A stretch of 64,000 nt of DNA. It comes from JAKOUL01 sp035378845. Lineage in GTDB: Bacteria > Dictyoglomota > Dictyoglomia > Dictyoglomales > Dictyoglomaceae. How positions within the stretch are numbered: position 1 is the stretch's first letter; each line of letters starts with the position of its first letter. The notes beneath the pieces were generated by a model, which had not been told where the DNA came from, made no database searches, and saw only the letters and a program-made list of their open reading frames with translations. The DNA is taken from assembly GCA_035378845.1 (NCBI GenBank), contig DAOSUP010000003.1:1-64000 (forward strand). The letters run 5' to 3'. This document shows positions 1 to 8,533 of the stretch, piece by piece. Position numbers and translations under genes: made by a program.

Positions 1-54
1 AGAGAAGGTGGCAGGACTGTTGGTGCAGGTGTCGTAACTAAAATTATTGAGTAA
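1..54 (+). CDS. tuf: Elongation factor Tu, C-terminal end (partial)
   Basis: The first 54 bases encode the last 17 residues of a protein ending GGRTVGAGVVTKIIE followed by TAA, the characteristic end of EF-Tu domain 3. The gene starts outside the window. EF-Tu brings aminoacyl-tRNA to the ribosome, and tuf directly before rpsJ is the usual str-S10 junction. Only the terminus is visible, but the motif and position agree. Confidence 0.9.
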   Translation, partial: REGGRTVGAGVVTKIIE

Positions 55-72
55 TGGGGGCGATCTGTTGTT

Positions 73-393
73 ATGAGTAGTTATTTAGAAAAACAGAAAA
101 TAAGAATAAAGCTAAAAGCATTTGATCATAGAGTTTTGGATCAGTCAGCTAAGAGAATTATAGAGACTGTAAGAGGAACCGGAGCTAAGATATCTGGTCC
201 TATTCCTCTTCCCACTAAGGTGACTCGTTATTGGATATTACGTTCTCCTCATGTAAATAAGAATTCGGGAGAACATTTTGAAATAAGAGTGCATAAAAGA
301 CTTATTGATATAATTGATCCTACAGCAAAAACCGTAGAGGCTCTTATGAATTTAGAGCTTCCTTCAGGCGTTGAAGTTGAAATTAAAACATAG
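73..393 (+). CDS. rpsJ: 30S ribosomal protein S10
   Basis: 106-residue S10, a 30S head protein that also binds NusB in antitermination. The family core KIRIKLKAFDHRVLD is at residues 10-24 and the HVNKNSGEHFEIR loop lies mid-protein. The N-terminus (MSSYLEKQ) is a few residues longer than the usual ~102-residue protein. The ATG lies 18 nt after the tuf stop with only a weak upstream purine stretch, so the exact start is less certain than the identity. Confidence 0.96.
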   Translation: MSSYLEKQKIRIKLKAFDHRVLDQSAKRIIETVRGTGAKISGPIPLPTKVTRYWILRSPHVNKNSGEHFEIRVHKRLIDIIDPTAKTVEALMNLELPSGVEVEIKT

Positions 394-408
394 AGAGGGG
401 AAAGAATT

Positions 409-1071
409 ATGGCTGCTCCTACGACAAAAGTGATTTTGGGAAGGAAAATTGGAATGACACAAATTTTTGGAGAAAATGGTGAGGTTATTCCTGTTACTGT
501 TGTGAAGGGAGGACCCTGTCTTGTTTTATCAGTTGGAGTAAAAGAGGAGAATGGTTATGGGGCAATTAAATTGGGGTTTGAAGAATGTAAAGAAAATAAG
601 TTAAATAAACCCCAAGCTGGGGTTTTTAGAAAATTGGGCTTTCCTCCTTTTAAAATACTTAAGGAAGTAAAAATTATTAATCCAGCAGATTATCAGGCTG
701 GACAGGAGATAAAAGTAGATATTTTCCAAGAGGGTGAATTAGTTGACGTAACTGGGAAAAGTAAGGGACATGGTTTTACAGGACATGTAAAATTATGGAA
801 CTTTGGACGAGGTAGAATGTCTCATGGCTCTAAGTTTCATAGGAGACGTGCATCAATTGGAGCTTCTGGAGTGCAGCATGTAATGAAAGGACAAAAAATG
901 GCAGGAAGATGGGGTAATGAAACTGTCACTGTTCAGAATTTAAAGATAGTTAAAGTAGATAAGGAAAAAGATCTACTTTTTATAAAAGGTGCAATTCCTG
1001 GACCAGCTGGAAATCTTGTTCTAATTAGAAAAGCTGTTAAAGATATAAGTAGGAAGGGGATAGAGAAATGA
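409..1071 (+). CDS. rplC: 50S ribosomal protein L3
   Basis: 220-residue L3, which helps organise the 3' domain of 23S rRNA near the peptidyl-transferase centre. It opens with the family signature LGRKIGMTQIF, and the central extension contains the conserved GRMSHGSKFHRR stretch. A purine-rich ribosome-binding site (GAGGGGAAAG) precedes the ATG. It follows rpsJ by 15 nt and overlaps rplD by 4 nt, consistent with translational coupling. Confidence 0.97.
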   Translation: MAAPTTKVILGRKIGMTQIFGENGEVIPVTVVKGGPCLVLSVGVKEENGYGAIKLGFEECKENKLNKPQAGVFRKLGFPPFKILKEVKIINPADYQAGQEIKVDIFQEGELVDVTGKSKGHGFTGHVKLWNFGRGRMSHGSKFHRRRASIGASGVQHVMKGQKMAGRWGNETVTVQNLKIVKVDKEKDLLFIKGAIPGPAGNLVLIRKAVKDISRKGIEK

Positions 1072-1697
1072 TTCAGCTTCCAGTGTATAATCAGAATGCT
1101 GAGAAAATTGGAGAAATAGAATTAAAAGAGGAACTTTTTGGTGTAGAGGAGAGACCTGATCTTTTTCATACTTGTGTAGTTATGCATCTTGCTAATGGTA
1201 GGCAAGGAACTCATTCTACTAAAAGGAGAAGTGAGGTTAATAGAACTGGGAAGAAAGTTTGGGCTCAAAAGGGTACTGGACATGCAAGGCAAGGAGATAG
1301 AAAAGCACCTCATTGGGTAGGCGGAGGAATAGCTTTCGGACCTAAGCCTCGTGATTATTCATATAAAATTCCTAAAAAAATGAGAAGACTTGCTATACGA
1401 TCTGCATTATCTACAAAGGTTAAAGAAAACACACTTATTCTGGTTGATAAAATAGAACTTTTACAACCAAAAACAAAAGAACTTGTAAATATACTTGATA
1501 GATTTGGTTTGAAAGATTCTAAAGTGTTAATGGGTATTCCTAAAAAAGATGAGAATTTAAAAAGAGCAGCTATGAACTTAGGAAAAGTTAAAACAATGGT
1601 GGCTTCTTGCTTAAATGTTTATGATTTATTAAAATATGACTATTTGATTCTAACGGTTGATGCTATTCCTATATTAGAGGAGGCATTTCTAAAATGA
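1068..1697 (+). CDS. rplD: 50S ribosomal protein L4
   Basis: 209-residue L4, lining the nascent peptide exit tunnel. The tunnel loop region TGKKVWAQKGTGHARQGD and the following PRDYSYKIPKKMRRLA stretch are well conserved. In gamma-proteobacteria L4 also represses the S10 operon; the leader where that would act is outside the window. ATGA-type overlaps join it to rplC and rplW. Confidence 0.97.
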   Translation: MIQLPVYNQNAEKIGEIELKEELFGVEERPDLFHTCVVMHLANGRQGTHSTKRRSEVNRTGKKVWAQKGTGHARQGDRKAPHWVGGGIAFGPKPRDYSYKIPKKMRRLAIRSALSTKVKENTLILVDKIELLQPKTKELVNILDRFGLKDSKVLMGIPKKDENLKRAAMNLGKVKTMVASCLNVYDLLKYDYLILTVDAIPILEEAFLK

Positions 1698-1981
1698 GAG
1701 ACCCATATACAATTATTTTAAGACCAATTGTTACAGAGAAAAGCTTAAACTTGGCAAAAGAAGGAAAATATGTATTTGAAGTTGTAAGAGATGCGAATAA
1801 AATAGAAATTGGGAAGGCTGTAGAAGAGATCTTTAAAGTTAAAGTTAAAAAAGTTGCAGTAGTGAACCAAAAACCTAAAGAAAGAAAATTCGGACTTTCT
1901 CAAGGTTTTACTCCTGCAAGAAAAAAGGCTATTGTTAGTTTAGAACCAGGATATAAGATAGAACTTATAAGTGGTGTATAG
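1694..1981 (+). CDS. rplW: 50S ribosomal protein L23
   Basis: 95-residue L23, located at the tunnel exit where trigger factor and SRP dock. It has the typical opening IILRPIVTEKS and the basic loop GFTPARKKAIV near the C-terminus. The start ATG overlaps the rplD stop by 4 nt. Confidence 0.96.
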   Translation: MRDPYTIILRPIVTEKSLNLAKEGKYVFEVVRDANKIEIGKAVEEIFKVKVKKVAVVNQKPKERKFGLSQGFTPARKKAIVSLEPGYKIELISGV

Positions 1982-1993
1982 GAGGTATAGAAG

Positions 1994-2839
1994 GTGGGAC
2001 TTAAAAGATTTAAACCAATTACGCCTGGTTTAAGACATTTGGCTATTTCAGATTTCTCTGAAATAACCAAAGAGAAACCTGAAAAATCCTTATTAAAAGC
2101 ACTCAAGAAGAGTGGCGGAAGAAATAATTTTGGTCATGTAACCTCCAGATTTAGAGGTGGAGGTAATAAGAGACTTTATAGAGTGATAGATTTTAGAAGA
2201 GATAAAGATAATATCCCAGCTAAAGTGGCAAGTATAGAGTATGATCCTAATAGATCTGCAAGGATTGCTTTACTTCATTATTCTGATGGTGAAAAAAGGT
2301 ATATTATAGCTCCAGAAGGAGTAAAGGTTGGGGATATATTAATGTCTGGGGAAAGTGTAGATTTAAGGATTGGAAATAACCTTCCTTTAAAGAATATTCC
2401 TGATGGTACTTCAATATATAATTTGGAACTATATCCAGGAAAAGGTGGGCAACTTGTTAGAGCTGCTGGAACTTCTGCTCAAATTTTAGGAAAAGAAGGA
2501 AAATGGGCATATGTAAGATTACCATCTGGTGAAACCAGATTGTTTGATTTAAGATGTAGAGCTACTATTGGACAGGTAAGTAATGTGGATCATCAAAATG
2601 TATCTTTAGGAAAAGCTGGTAGAAATAGATGGCTTGGTAAAAGACCTCATGTAAGAGGTGCAGCTATGAATGCTGTGGACCATCCTCACGGTGGCGGTGA
2701 GGGTAAAGCTCCTATTGGGCATCCTGGACCTCTTACTCCATGGGGTAAACCAACACGGGGCTATAAAACTAGAAGGAAGAGAAAGCCATCGGATCGTTTT
2801 ATTGTACAACGAGCAAGTGATAAAAAAGAAATGAAGTAA
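1994..2839 (+). CDS. rplB: 50S ribosomal protein L2
   Basis: 281-residue L2, needed for subunit association and peptidyl-transferase assembly. The conserved segment GAAMNAVDHPHGGGEGKAP, which includes the functionally important histidine, is near the C-terminus. The start is GTG at 1994, placed 7 nt after a strong AGGAGGT ribosome-binding site at 1980-1986; no ATG fits as well. Confidence 0.97.
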   Translation: MGLKRFKPITPGLRHLAISDFSEITKEKPEKSLLKALKKSGGRNNFGHVTSRFRGGGNKRLYRVIDFRRDKDNIPAKVASIEYDPNRSARIALLHYSDGEKRYIIAPEGVKVGDILMSGESVDLRIGNNLPLKNIPDGTSIYNLELYPGKGGQLVRAAGTSAQILGKEGKWAYVRLPSGETRLFDLRCRATIGQVSNVDHQNVSLGKAGRNRWLGKRPHVRGAAMNAVDHPHGGGEGKAPIGHPGPLTPWGKPTRGYKTRRKRKPSDRFIVQRASDKKEMK

Positions 2840-2852
2840 AAGGGAGGAACCA

Positions 2853-3137
2853 ATGGGTCGTTCACTAAAAAAAGGTCCCTATATAGATCCAAAGCTGCTT
2901 AAAAAAGTTAGGGAGCTTAACGAGAAGAATGAAAAGAGGATAATAAAAACATGGTCTCGTAGCTCAGTAATAGTGCCTGAGATGGTAGGCCATACTATTG
3001 CTGTTTATAATGGAAGAAAACATATTCCTGTATATATCACCGAAAATATGATAGGGCATAAATTAGGAGAGTTTGCTCCTACTCGTACTTTTACTGGTCA
3101 TAGGGTGCCTACTGCTCGTATTACCGCTATAAAGTAG
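2853..3137 (+). CDS. rpsS: 30S ribosomal protein S19
   Basis: 94-residue S19 of the 30S head. It begins MGRSLKKGPYID and contains the family motif GHKLGEFAPTRTFTGH. The ATG has a good GGGAGGA ribosome-binding site and lies 13 nt after rplB. Confidence 0.97.
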   Translation: MGRSLKKGPYIDPKLLKKVRELNEKNEKRIIKTWSRSSVIVPEMVGHTIAVYNGRKHIPVYITENMIGHKLGEFAPTRTFTGHRVPTARITAIK

Positions 3138-3153
3138 GGAGGTTAGATTTTAT

Positions 3154-3495
3154 ATGATAGAAGTTAAAGCTGAAAGCAAATATATTAGAGTGTCGCCTTA
3201 TAAAGCAAGGCGAGTTATAGACCTTGTAAGAGGAAAAATGGTAGAAGAAGCTGAAGCTATTCTTGAAAACCTTCCTCATAAATCTGCATATTTTATATTA
3301 AAATGTCTACGGTCTGCAAAGGCTAATGCTGAACATAACTATGGATTAAGAGCAGAGAGATTATATATCTCTCAAGCATATGTTAATGAAGGTCCTCGAT
3401 GGAAAAGGATTAGCCCTCGGGCAAGAGGAAGAGCAGATATTATACAAAAAAGAAATAGCCATATTGTGATTTATGTAAAGGAGAAGGAGGAATAG
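3154..3495 (+). CDS. rplV: 50S ribosomal protein L22
   Basis: 113-residue L22, whose beta-hairpin forms part of the exit tunnel constriction. YIRVSPYKARRVIDLVRG at the N-terminus and GPRWKRISPRARGRAD in the hairpin are diagnostic. A GGGAGG site precedes the ATG; the stop is 1 nt before rpsC. Confidence 0.97.
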   Translation: MIEVKAESKYIRVSPYKARRVIDLVRGKMVEEAEAILENLPHKSAYFILKCLRSAKANAEHNYGLRAERLYISQAYVNEGPRWKRISPRARGRADIIQKRNSHIVIYVKEKEE

Positions 3496-3496
3496 T

Positions 3497-4234
3497 ATGG
3501 GGCAAAAAACACACTCTTATGGATTTAGATTAGGAGTTACAAAAGATTGGAAAAGTCATTGGTTTGCAGAAAGGTCTGATTACTCTTCTACACTACATGA
3601 GGATTGGGCAATAAGAAATTATATAAAGAGCAATTATCAGCAGGCAGGTATTTCTCTTATTGAGGTAGAAAGAAAGGCAGTAAATAGAGTTGATATAACT
3701 ATACACACCGCAAGACCAGGAATGCTCATAGGTCGTGGTGGTAGCGAAATAGAAAATATAAGGAAAAATCTTATAAATTTAACTAATAAAAGTGTATTTG
3801 TTAATGTTATAGAAGTAAAAAATCCTGAGCTTAATGCTCAATTAGTTGCTGAAAATATAGCCACACAAATAGAGAAGAGAATTAGTTATAAGCGAGCTAT
3901 GAAACAAGCAATAAATAGGGCTTTGAAAGCAGGAGCAAAAGGTATAAAGATTATGTGTGGTGGAAGATTAAATGGTGCTGAAATCTCTCGTTCAGAATGG
4001 TTTAAGGAAGGTAGAATTCCGTTGCAAACATTAACTGCTGATATTGATTATGGCTTTGCAGAAGCTCTTACTATTTCTGGTGTAATTGGGATTAAAGTAT
4101 GGATTTATAGAGGAGATTTATCTGAACTTGGTAAAGAACCTATTGAAGAATTACCTTCTAAAACAGTAAGTAGAATTATAGACGAAGAGATAATAGATGA
4201 GAAAGATGAGGTGAACTACGATGTTGATGCCTAA
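3497..4234 (+). CDS. rpsC: 30S ribosomal protein S3
   Basis: S3 forms the mRNA entry site of the 30S subunit. The protein opens MGQKTHSYGFRLG, carries the KH motif GMLIGRGGSEIENIRK at about residues 75-90 and the C-terminal domain motif GRLNGAEISRSEW. At 245 residues it is longer than most bacterial S3 (about 210-230) because of an acidic tail from about residue 218. The tail runs 14 nt into rplP. Confidence 0.97.
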   Translation: MGQKTHSYGFRLGVTKDWKSHWFAERSDYSSTLHEDWAIRNYIKSNYQQAGISLIEVERKAVNRVDITIHTARPGMLIGRGGSEIENIRKNLINLTNKSVFVNVIEVKNPELNAQLVAENIATQIEKRISYKRAMKQAINRALKAGAKGIKIMCGGRLNGAEISRSEWFKEGRIPLQTLTADIDYGFAEALTISGVIGIKVWIYRGDLSELGKEPIEELPSKTVSRIIDEEIIDEKDEVNYDVDA

Positions 4235-4640
4235 AAGAGTAAAATACAGAAAACAACATCGTGGAAGGATGAAAGGTAAAGCTACCCGAGGAAATAGGGT
4301 AGTATTTGGAGATTATGGAATTCAAGCTTTGGCTCCAGCATGGATTACCAGTGAACAAATTGAAGCGGTAAGAAGAACTCTTACAAGACATGCAGGTAAA
4401 AATGGAAGAGTATGGATAAGAATTTTCCCTGACAAATCTGTTACTGCAAGACCTGCAGAAAGCAGAATGGGTGGCGGAAAAGGAGATGTAAAAGAATGGG
4501 TAGCAGTTGTAAAGCCAGGGACTATTTTATTTGAAATTGCAGGAATACCTAAGGAAGAAGCGATGGAAGCTATTAGAATTGCAGGGAGAAAATTACCTAT
4601 AGAGACAAGATTTGTTACAAGAGAGATAGGTGGTGAATAA
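4221..4640 (+). CDS. rplP: 50S ribosomal protein L16
   Basis: 139-residue L16, near the A site of the 50S subunit. It begins MLMPKRVKYRKQHRG, matching the conserved L16 N-terminus, which supports the ATG at 4221 over the internal ATG at 4227. A GATGAGGTGA site lies just upstream, inside the rpsC tail. Confidence 0.96.
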   Translation: MLMPKRVKYRKQHRGRMKGKATRGNRVVFGDYGIQALAPAWITSEQIEAVRRTLTRHAGKNGRVWIRIFPDKSVTARPAESRMGGGKGDVKEWVAVVKPGTILFEIAGIPKEEAMEAIRIAGRKLPIETRFVTREIGGE

Positions 4641-4642
4641 TT

Positions 4643-4846
4643 ATGGGGAAAAGAGTTATAGAAATTAGAGAAAAAACTGATGAAGAATTACAAGAAGAGC
4701 TTAAAAATTTGCGAGCGGAGCTTTTTAATTTGAGGGTACAACAAACTACAGGAGGGCTTACTAACCCTCATAGAATAAAGATGGTAAGGAAAGATATTGC
4801 TCGTGTTCTTACCATATTACGGGAGCGAGAGCTTAAAAAATCTTAA
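4643..4846 (+). CDS. rpmC: 50S ribosomal protein L29
   Basis: 67-residue L29, a helical protein at the tunnel exit next to L23. The pattern LRAELFNLRVQ followed by NPHRIKMVRKDIAR is typical. Its ATG lies 2 nt after the rplP stop. Confidence 0.95.
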   Translation: MGKRVIEIREKTDEELQEELKNLRAELFNLRVQQTTGGLTNPHRIKMVRKDIARVLTILRERELKKS

Positions 4847-4864
4847 AATTGAGGAGAGATATTC

Positions 4865-5209
4865 ATGGCTGGTGAGAGAAAAGAAATGACAGGAAAAGTT
4901 GTTAGTGCAAAAATGCAAAAGACTATAGTGGTTTTAGTGGAACAGGTCCGTTCTCATCCTTTATACAAAAAAACAATAATCAGAAGAAAAAAATATAAGG
5001 TACATGATGAAAAACAAGAGGCAAAAGAAGGAGATATAGTCTTAATAAGAGAGACAAGACCACTTTCTAAGGAAAAGAGATGGAGACTTATAAAGATCCT
5101 GAAGAAAGCTGAAGTTATACCTACTATTTCTCTTGAAGAATCAGATAAAATTGACTCAGAGGTGGGTGATATAAATGATAATGCCACAGACCAGATTAAC
5201 GGTAGCTGA
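4865..5209 (+). CDS. rpsQ: 30S ribosomal protein S17 with extended C-terminus
   Basis: S17 binds helix 11 of 16S rRNA. The OB-fold core (GKVVSAKMQKTIVVLVE, then KKYKVHDE and RETRPLSKEKRW) fills about residues 1-80. The protein is 114 residues against about 80-90 in most bacteria. The extra tail is acidic and polar (rich in D, E, N, S) and its last 35 nt overlap the start of rplN in another frame. A GAGGAGA site precedes the ATG. Confidence 0.95.
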   Translation: MAGERKEMTGKVVSAKMQKTIVVLVEQVRSHPLYKKTIIRRKKYKVHDEKQEAKEGDIVLIRETRPLSKEKRWRLIKILKKAEVIPTISLEESDKIDSEVGDINDNATDQINGS

Positions 5210-5537
5210 TAATAGTGGAGCAAAAGAGATAATGTGTTTCCGTATCTTAGGTAAGAAGAAGGTTGCACAAGTAGGAGATATTATTGTTGCAAGTGTTAAG
5301 GATGCAGTTCCAAGGGCAAATATAAAAAAAGGTGATGTGGTTTATGCGGTAGTAATAAGAACAAGAAGAACTATAAGACGTAAAGATGGCTCTTATGTGA
5401 GATTTGATGATAATGCTGCTGTTATAGTAGATAAGGATGGGAATCCCAGAGGGACAAGAGTTTTTGGTCCTGTAGCAAGAGAGCTTAGAGACAAAAACTT
5501 TATGAGAATTATTTCTTTAGCAACAGAAGTAATATAG
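5175..5537 (+). CDS. rplN: 50S ribosomal protein L14
   Basis: L14 forms intersubunit bridges. The start at 5175 gives MIMPQTRLTVADNSGAKE, matching the family N-terminus, and yields about the normal length (120 residues). The start lies inside the S17 reading frame with a GAGGTGGGTGA site before it. GTRVFGPVARELR near the end is also conserved. Confidence 0.96.
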   Translation: MIMPQTRLTVADNSGAKEIMCFRILGKKKVAQVGDIIVASVKDAVPRANIKKGDVVYAVVIRTRRTIRRKDGSYVRFDDNAAVIVDKDGNPRGTRVFGPVARELRDKNFMRIISLATEVI

Positions 5538-5550
5538 AGGTGAATACAAG

Positions 5551-5868
5551 ATGGATATTAAAAAAGGAGATTTAGTACTTGTAATTTCTGGGAAAGATAA
5601 AGGGAAGAGAGGAAAGGTTATCTCAGTTCTTCCTTCAGAAAATAAAGTAGTAGTTGAGGGGATTAATATAGCCAAAAAACATATGAGACCTACTGCTAAA
5701 GCGAGACAAGGCGGAATAGTTGAAAAGCCTGCTCCTCTTTATAGATGTAAAGTTATGCTTATTTGTTCCCGTTGTAACCAGCCAACAAGGGTAAAACATA
5801 CTTTTCTTGAAGATGGAAGAAAAGTAAGAGTTTGTTCTAAATGTAAAGAGATAATTGACCGTGTTTAA
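5551..5868 (+). CDS. rplX: 50S ribosomal protein L24
   Basis: 105-residue L24, an early assembly initiator. The KOW motif (VISGKDKGKRGKVISVLP) is at residues 10-27. The C-terminal half has CSRC and CSKC pairs typical of the zinc-ribbon form of bacterial L24. It sits between L14 and L5 as usual. Confidence 0.96.
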   Translation: MDIKKGDLVLVISGKDKGKRGKVISVLPSENKVVVEGINIAKKHMRPTAKARQGGIVEKPAPLYRCKVMLICSRCNQPTRVKHTFLEDGRKVRVCSKCKEIIDRV

Positions 5869-5886
5869 TAGGGAGGAAGATAAAGA

Positions 5887-6426
5887 ATGGAAGTTTTAAA
5901 ACAAAAATATCTTCAGGAAGTTGTACCCACAATGATGAAGAGATTTGGATATAAGAATCCAATGGCAGTACCTAAGATAGAAAAAATTATTGTAAATGTA
6001 GGAGTGAGCGAAGCAGTGCAAAATCCAGGTGTTATTGAGTCTGTGGCTAAAGATTTAAGTACAATTACAGGGCAAAAGCCTTTAGTTAGAAAAGCCCGTA
6101 AATCAATAGCTAACTTCCATCTTAGAAAAGGGATACCTATAGGATTAAAAGTTACTTTAAGGGGAGATAGAATGTATGCATTTTTATATAAACTTATCAA
6201 TGTAGCCTTACCAAGGGTTAGAGACTTTTCTGGGCTTTCTACTAATTCTTTTGATGGAAGAGGAAATTATTCTTTAGGATTAAAAGAACAATTAGTTTTC
6301 CCAGAGATTGAGTATGATAAGATTGATAGAATTCGTGGTATGGATATAACTGTTGTTACCAATGCGAAGACTGATGAAGAGGCTAAAGAACTTTTAGCAC
6401 TTCTTGGTATGCCTTTTAAAAAATAA
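5887..6426 (+). CDS. rplE: 50S ribosomal protein L5
   Basis: 179-residue L5 of the central protuberance, binding 5S rRNA and contacting the P-site tRNA. IVNVGVSEAVQN, GQKPLVRKARKSIANF and RGNYSLGLKEQLVFPEIEYD are diagnostic. A GGGAGGA site precedes the ATG. Confidence 0.97.
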   Translation: MEVLKQKYLQEVVPTMMKRFGYKNPMAVPKIEKIIVNVGVSEAVQNPGVIESVAKDLSTITGQKPLVRKARKSIANFHLRKGIPIGLKVTLRGDRMYAFLYKLINVALPRVRDFSGLSTNSFDGRGNYSLGLKEQLVFPEIEYDKIDRIRGMDITVVTNAKTDEEAKELLALLGMPFKK

Positions 6427-6448
6427 ATGAAAAGAGAGGGAGGAAATT

Positions 6449-6634
6449 GTGGCTAAAAAATCTCAGGTAGTAAAATGGCTTAAGCCTAAAAAGTATAAAG
6501 TAAGAGAATATAATAGGTGTAGAATTTGTGGAAGATCAAGAGGTTATATCAGGAAATTTGGTCTATGTCGTCTTTGTTTTAGAGAATTAGCTCTAAAAGG
6601 TGAATTACCAGGTGTTAGGAAAGCAAGTTGGTGA
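6449..6634 (+). CDS. rpsZ: 30S ribosomal protein S14, zinc-binding type Z
   Basis: 61-residue short S14 with the four zinc ligands visible as C24, C27, C40 and C43 (CRIC and CRLC pairs). This is the C+ form. The start is GTG, 6 nt or so after GGGAGGA; this gives the expected length. The stop overlaps the region carrying the rpsH ribosome-binding site. Confidence 0.96.
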   Translation: MAKKSQVVKWLKPKKYKVREYNRCRICGRSRGYIRKFGLCRLCFRELALKGELPGVRKASW

Positions 6635-6645
6635 GGAGGGTTGCT

Positions 6646-7041
6646 ATGACTGTAACAGATCCTATTACTGATATGCTTGTTAGAATTAAGAATGCTAATA
6701 TGAGAAGACATTCTACAGTAGATATTCCTCACTCTAAAGTTAAAGAAAGAATTGCTGAAATTTTACTTGAAGAAGGATATATTGCAAAATACGAAGTAAT
6801 AGGAGAAATTCCTAAAAAATATATACGAATTTCTTTGAAATATAAAGGAAGAACTCCTGTAATACAAGATATGGTTAGAATAAGTAAGCCTAGTAGAAGA
6901 TATTATGTAAAAAAAGAAGAAATTCCAAGGGTTCTTGGAGGACTTGGGATTGCAATTGTCTCTACCTCTCAAGGGATAATGACTGATAAGCAAGCAAAGA
7001 AGTTAGGAGTGGGCGGAGAACTTATCTGTATGGTGTGGTAG
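6646..7041 (+). CDS. rpsH: 30S ribosomal protein S8
   Basis: 131-residue S8, a primary 16S rRNA binder and the spc-operon repressor in E. coli. The ATG at 6646 gives the conserved start MTVTDPITDMLVRIKNAN and has GGAGGG at 6635-6640; an upstream in-frame TTG at 6628 would add a non-conserved extension. The C-terminal STSQGIMTDKQAKK motif is present. Confidence 0.96.
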   Translation: MTVTDPITDMLVRIKNANMRRHSTVDIPHSKVKERIAEILLEEGYIAKYEVIGEIPKKYIRISLKYKGRTPVIQDMVRISKPSRRYYVKKEEIPRVLGGLGIAIVSTSQGIMTDKQAKKLGVGGELICMVW

Positions 7042-7060
7042 AAAAAGGAGGAGGAAGATT

Positions 7061-7603
7061 ATGTCAAGAATAGGAAAAAAGCCTATACCAGTACCTCAAA
7101 ATGTACAAGTAGATATAATGGAAGGAAATGTGGTAAAAGTTAAAGGACCTTTGGGAGAATTAGAAAGGGTTTTTTATCCCTCACTTAGTATAAAAAAAGT
7201 TGATAATCAAATTATTGTGGAAAGACCAAATGATGAAAAATTTATGAAATCTATTCATGGAACTACGAGAGCCTTAATTAACAATATGGTTTTGGGTGTG
7301 ACTCAAGGATTTGAAAAACGATTGGAGCTTCAAGGGACAGGTTATAGAGCAAGGGTACAAGGCAATAAACTTTTTTTAGAAGTTGGTTTTTCTCGTCCCA
7401 TAGAGTTAGAAATCCCTACAGGGCTTTCCGTGGCTGTGCAGGATAATACTAAAATTTCTATTAAGGGAACTGATAAAGAATTAGTAGGAAAACTTGCAGA
7501 TACTGTAAGGAAAGTAAGACCTGTAGAGCCATATAAAGGTAAAGGTATCCGATATGAGGGAGAAAAAGTTAGACAAAAAGCTGGAAAAGCAGGTAAGAAG
7601 TAG
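7061..7603 (+). CDS. rplF: 50S ribosomal protein L6
   Basis: 180-residue L6 near the sarcin-ricin loop. MSRIGKKPIPVP at the start and the C-terminal signature PVEPYKGKGIRYEGE are typical, and the two duplicated alpha-beta domains can be followed. The ATG has a GGAGGAGG site. Confidence 0.97.
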   Translation: MSRIGKKPIPVPQNVQVDIMEGNVVKVKGPLGELERVFYPSLSIKKVDNQIIVERPNDEKFMKSIHGTTRALINNMVLGVTQGFEKRLELQGTGYRARVQGNKLFLEVGFSRPIELEIPTGLSVAVQDNTKISIKGTDKELVGKLADTVRKVRPVEPYKGKGIRYEGEKVRQKAGKAGKK

Positions 7604-7618
7604 GAGGTCTGATCTAAT

Positions 7619-7987
7619 ATGATTAAGAAAAAGTCTCGTAAAGAACAAAGAAAAATTAGACATTTAAGAACAAGAGAGAAGATTTCTGGAACTCCAGAAA
7701 GGCCAAGACTTGCTGTGTATAAAAGCTTAAGATACATATACGCTCAAATTATTGATGATACTAAGGGGTATACTCTTGTTTCTGCTTCTTCCTTAGAGAA
7801 AGAGCTTAAAGGGCAATTGAAGTCTACAGATGATATGGAGGCAGCAAAATTAGTCGGAGAAGTAATAGCTGAAAGAGCTTTAGAAAAAGGAATAAAAAAA
7901 GTTGTTTTTGATAGAGGTGGATTTCTTTATCATGGAAGAATAAAAGCTTTTGCTGACAGTGCAAGGGCAAGAGGTCTTGAATTTTAA
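7619..7987 (+). CDS. rplR: 50S ribosomal protein L18
   Basis: 122-residue L18, the 5S rRNA binding partner of L5. Diagnostic segments are GTPERPRLAVYKS, YAQIIDD and the C-terminal FDRGGFLYHGRIKAFAD. An AGGAGGT site lies 11 nt before the ATG. Confidence 0.97.
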   Translation: MIKKKSRKEQRKIRHLRTREKISGTPERPRLAVYKSLRYIYAQIIDDTKGYTLVSASSLEKELKGQLKSTDDMEAAKLVGEVIAERALEKGIKKVVFDRGGFLYHGRIKAFADSARARGLEF

Positions 7988-8005
7988 AATAGGGAGGGAA
8001 ATATT

Positions 8006-8533
8006 TTGAAAGAATTAGAGCCTGTATTTAAGGAAAGAGTCATAGAGATAAGAAGAGTAGCGAAAGTAGTAAAAGGAGGAAAAAACTTACGATTTAGGGC
8101 TTTGGTAGTTGTTGGAGATGAACAAGGTACTGTAGGTGTAGGTATAGCAAAAGCAGCAGAAGTTCCTGATGCGATAAGAAAGGCAGTTAGAAGAGCTAAA
8201 AAGAATGCAGTAAAAATTTCAATAAGTAAAGGTACTATTCCTCATGAAGTTGTTGGAAAATTAGGAGCATCTAAAGTTCTTCTGAAACCTGCTGCTCCTG
8301 GGACAGGTGTGATAGCAGGAGGAGCTGCAAGAGCAGTATTGGAACTTGCAGGAATAAAAAATGTACTTGCTAAGGCTTTAGGTTCTACTACTGCAACGAA
8401 TCTTGCTCAGGCAACTTTTAATGCTCTTAAAAGTTTGAATTCTCTTCCTGAAATTGCAGACATACGTGATAAGAAAGTATCAGAAATCATAGGAAAAGTA
8501 AATACAGAAGAGAATAAGGAGGGAGAAAATTGA
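8006..8533 (+). CDS. rpsE: 30S ribosomal protein S5
   Basis: 175-residue S5, important for decoding fidelity. The double-stranded RNA binding half (RRVAKVVKGGKNLRFRALVV) and the C-terminal half (KPAAPGTGVIAGGAAR) are clear. Start is TTG at 8006 after GGGAGGG. The stop overlaps the TTG of rplO; the L30 gene normally found between them is absent. Confidence 0.96.
   Translation: MKELEPVFKERVIEIRRVAKVVKGGKNLRFRALVVVGDEQGTVGVGIAKAAEVPDAIRKAVRRAKKNAVKISISKGTIPHEVVGKLGASKVLLKPAAPGTGVIAGGAARAVLELAGIKNVLAKALGSTTATNLAQATFNALKSLNSLPEIADIRDKKVSEIIGKVNTEENKEGEN

Noticed and set aside
6628..6645. Upstream TTG start for rpsH
   Set aside because: It would overlap the rpsZ stop and the ribosome-binding site; the ATG at 6646 gives the conserved S8 N-terminus.
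7342..7737. A 131-codon minus-strand ORF within rplF-rplR
   Set aside because: It lies antisense to two certain ribosomal genes and shows no protein family features.
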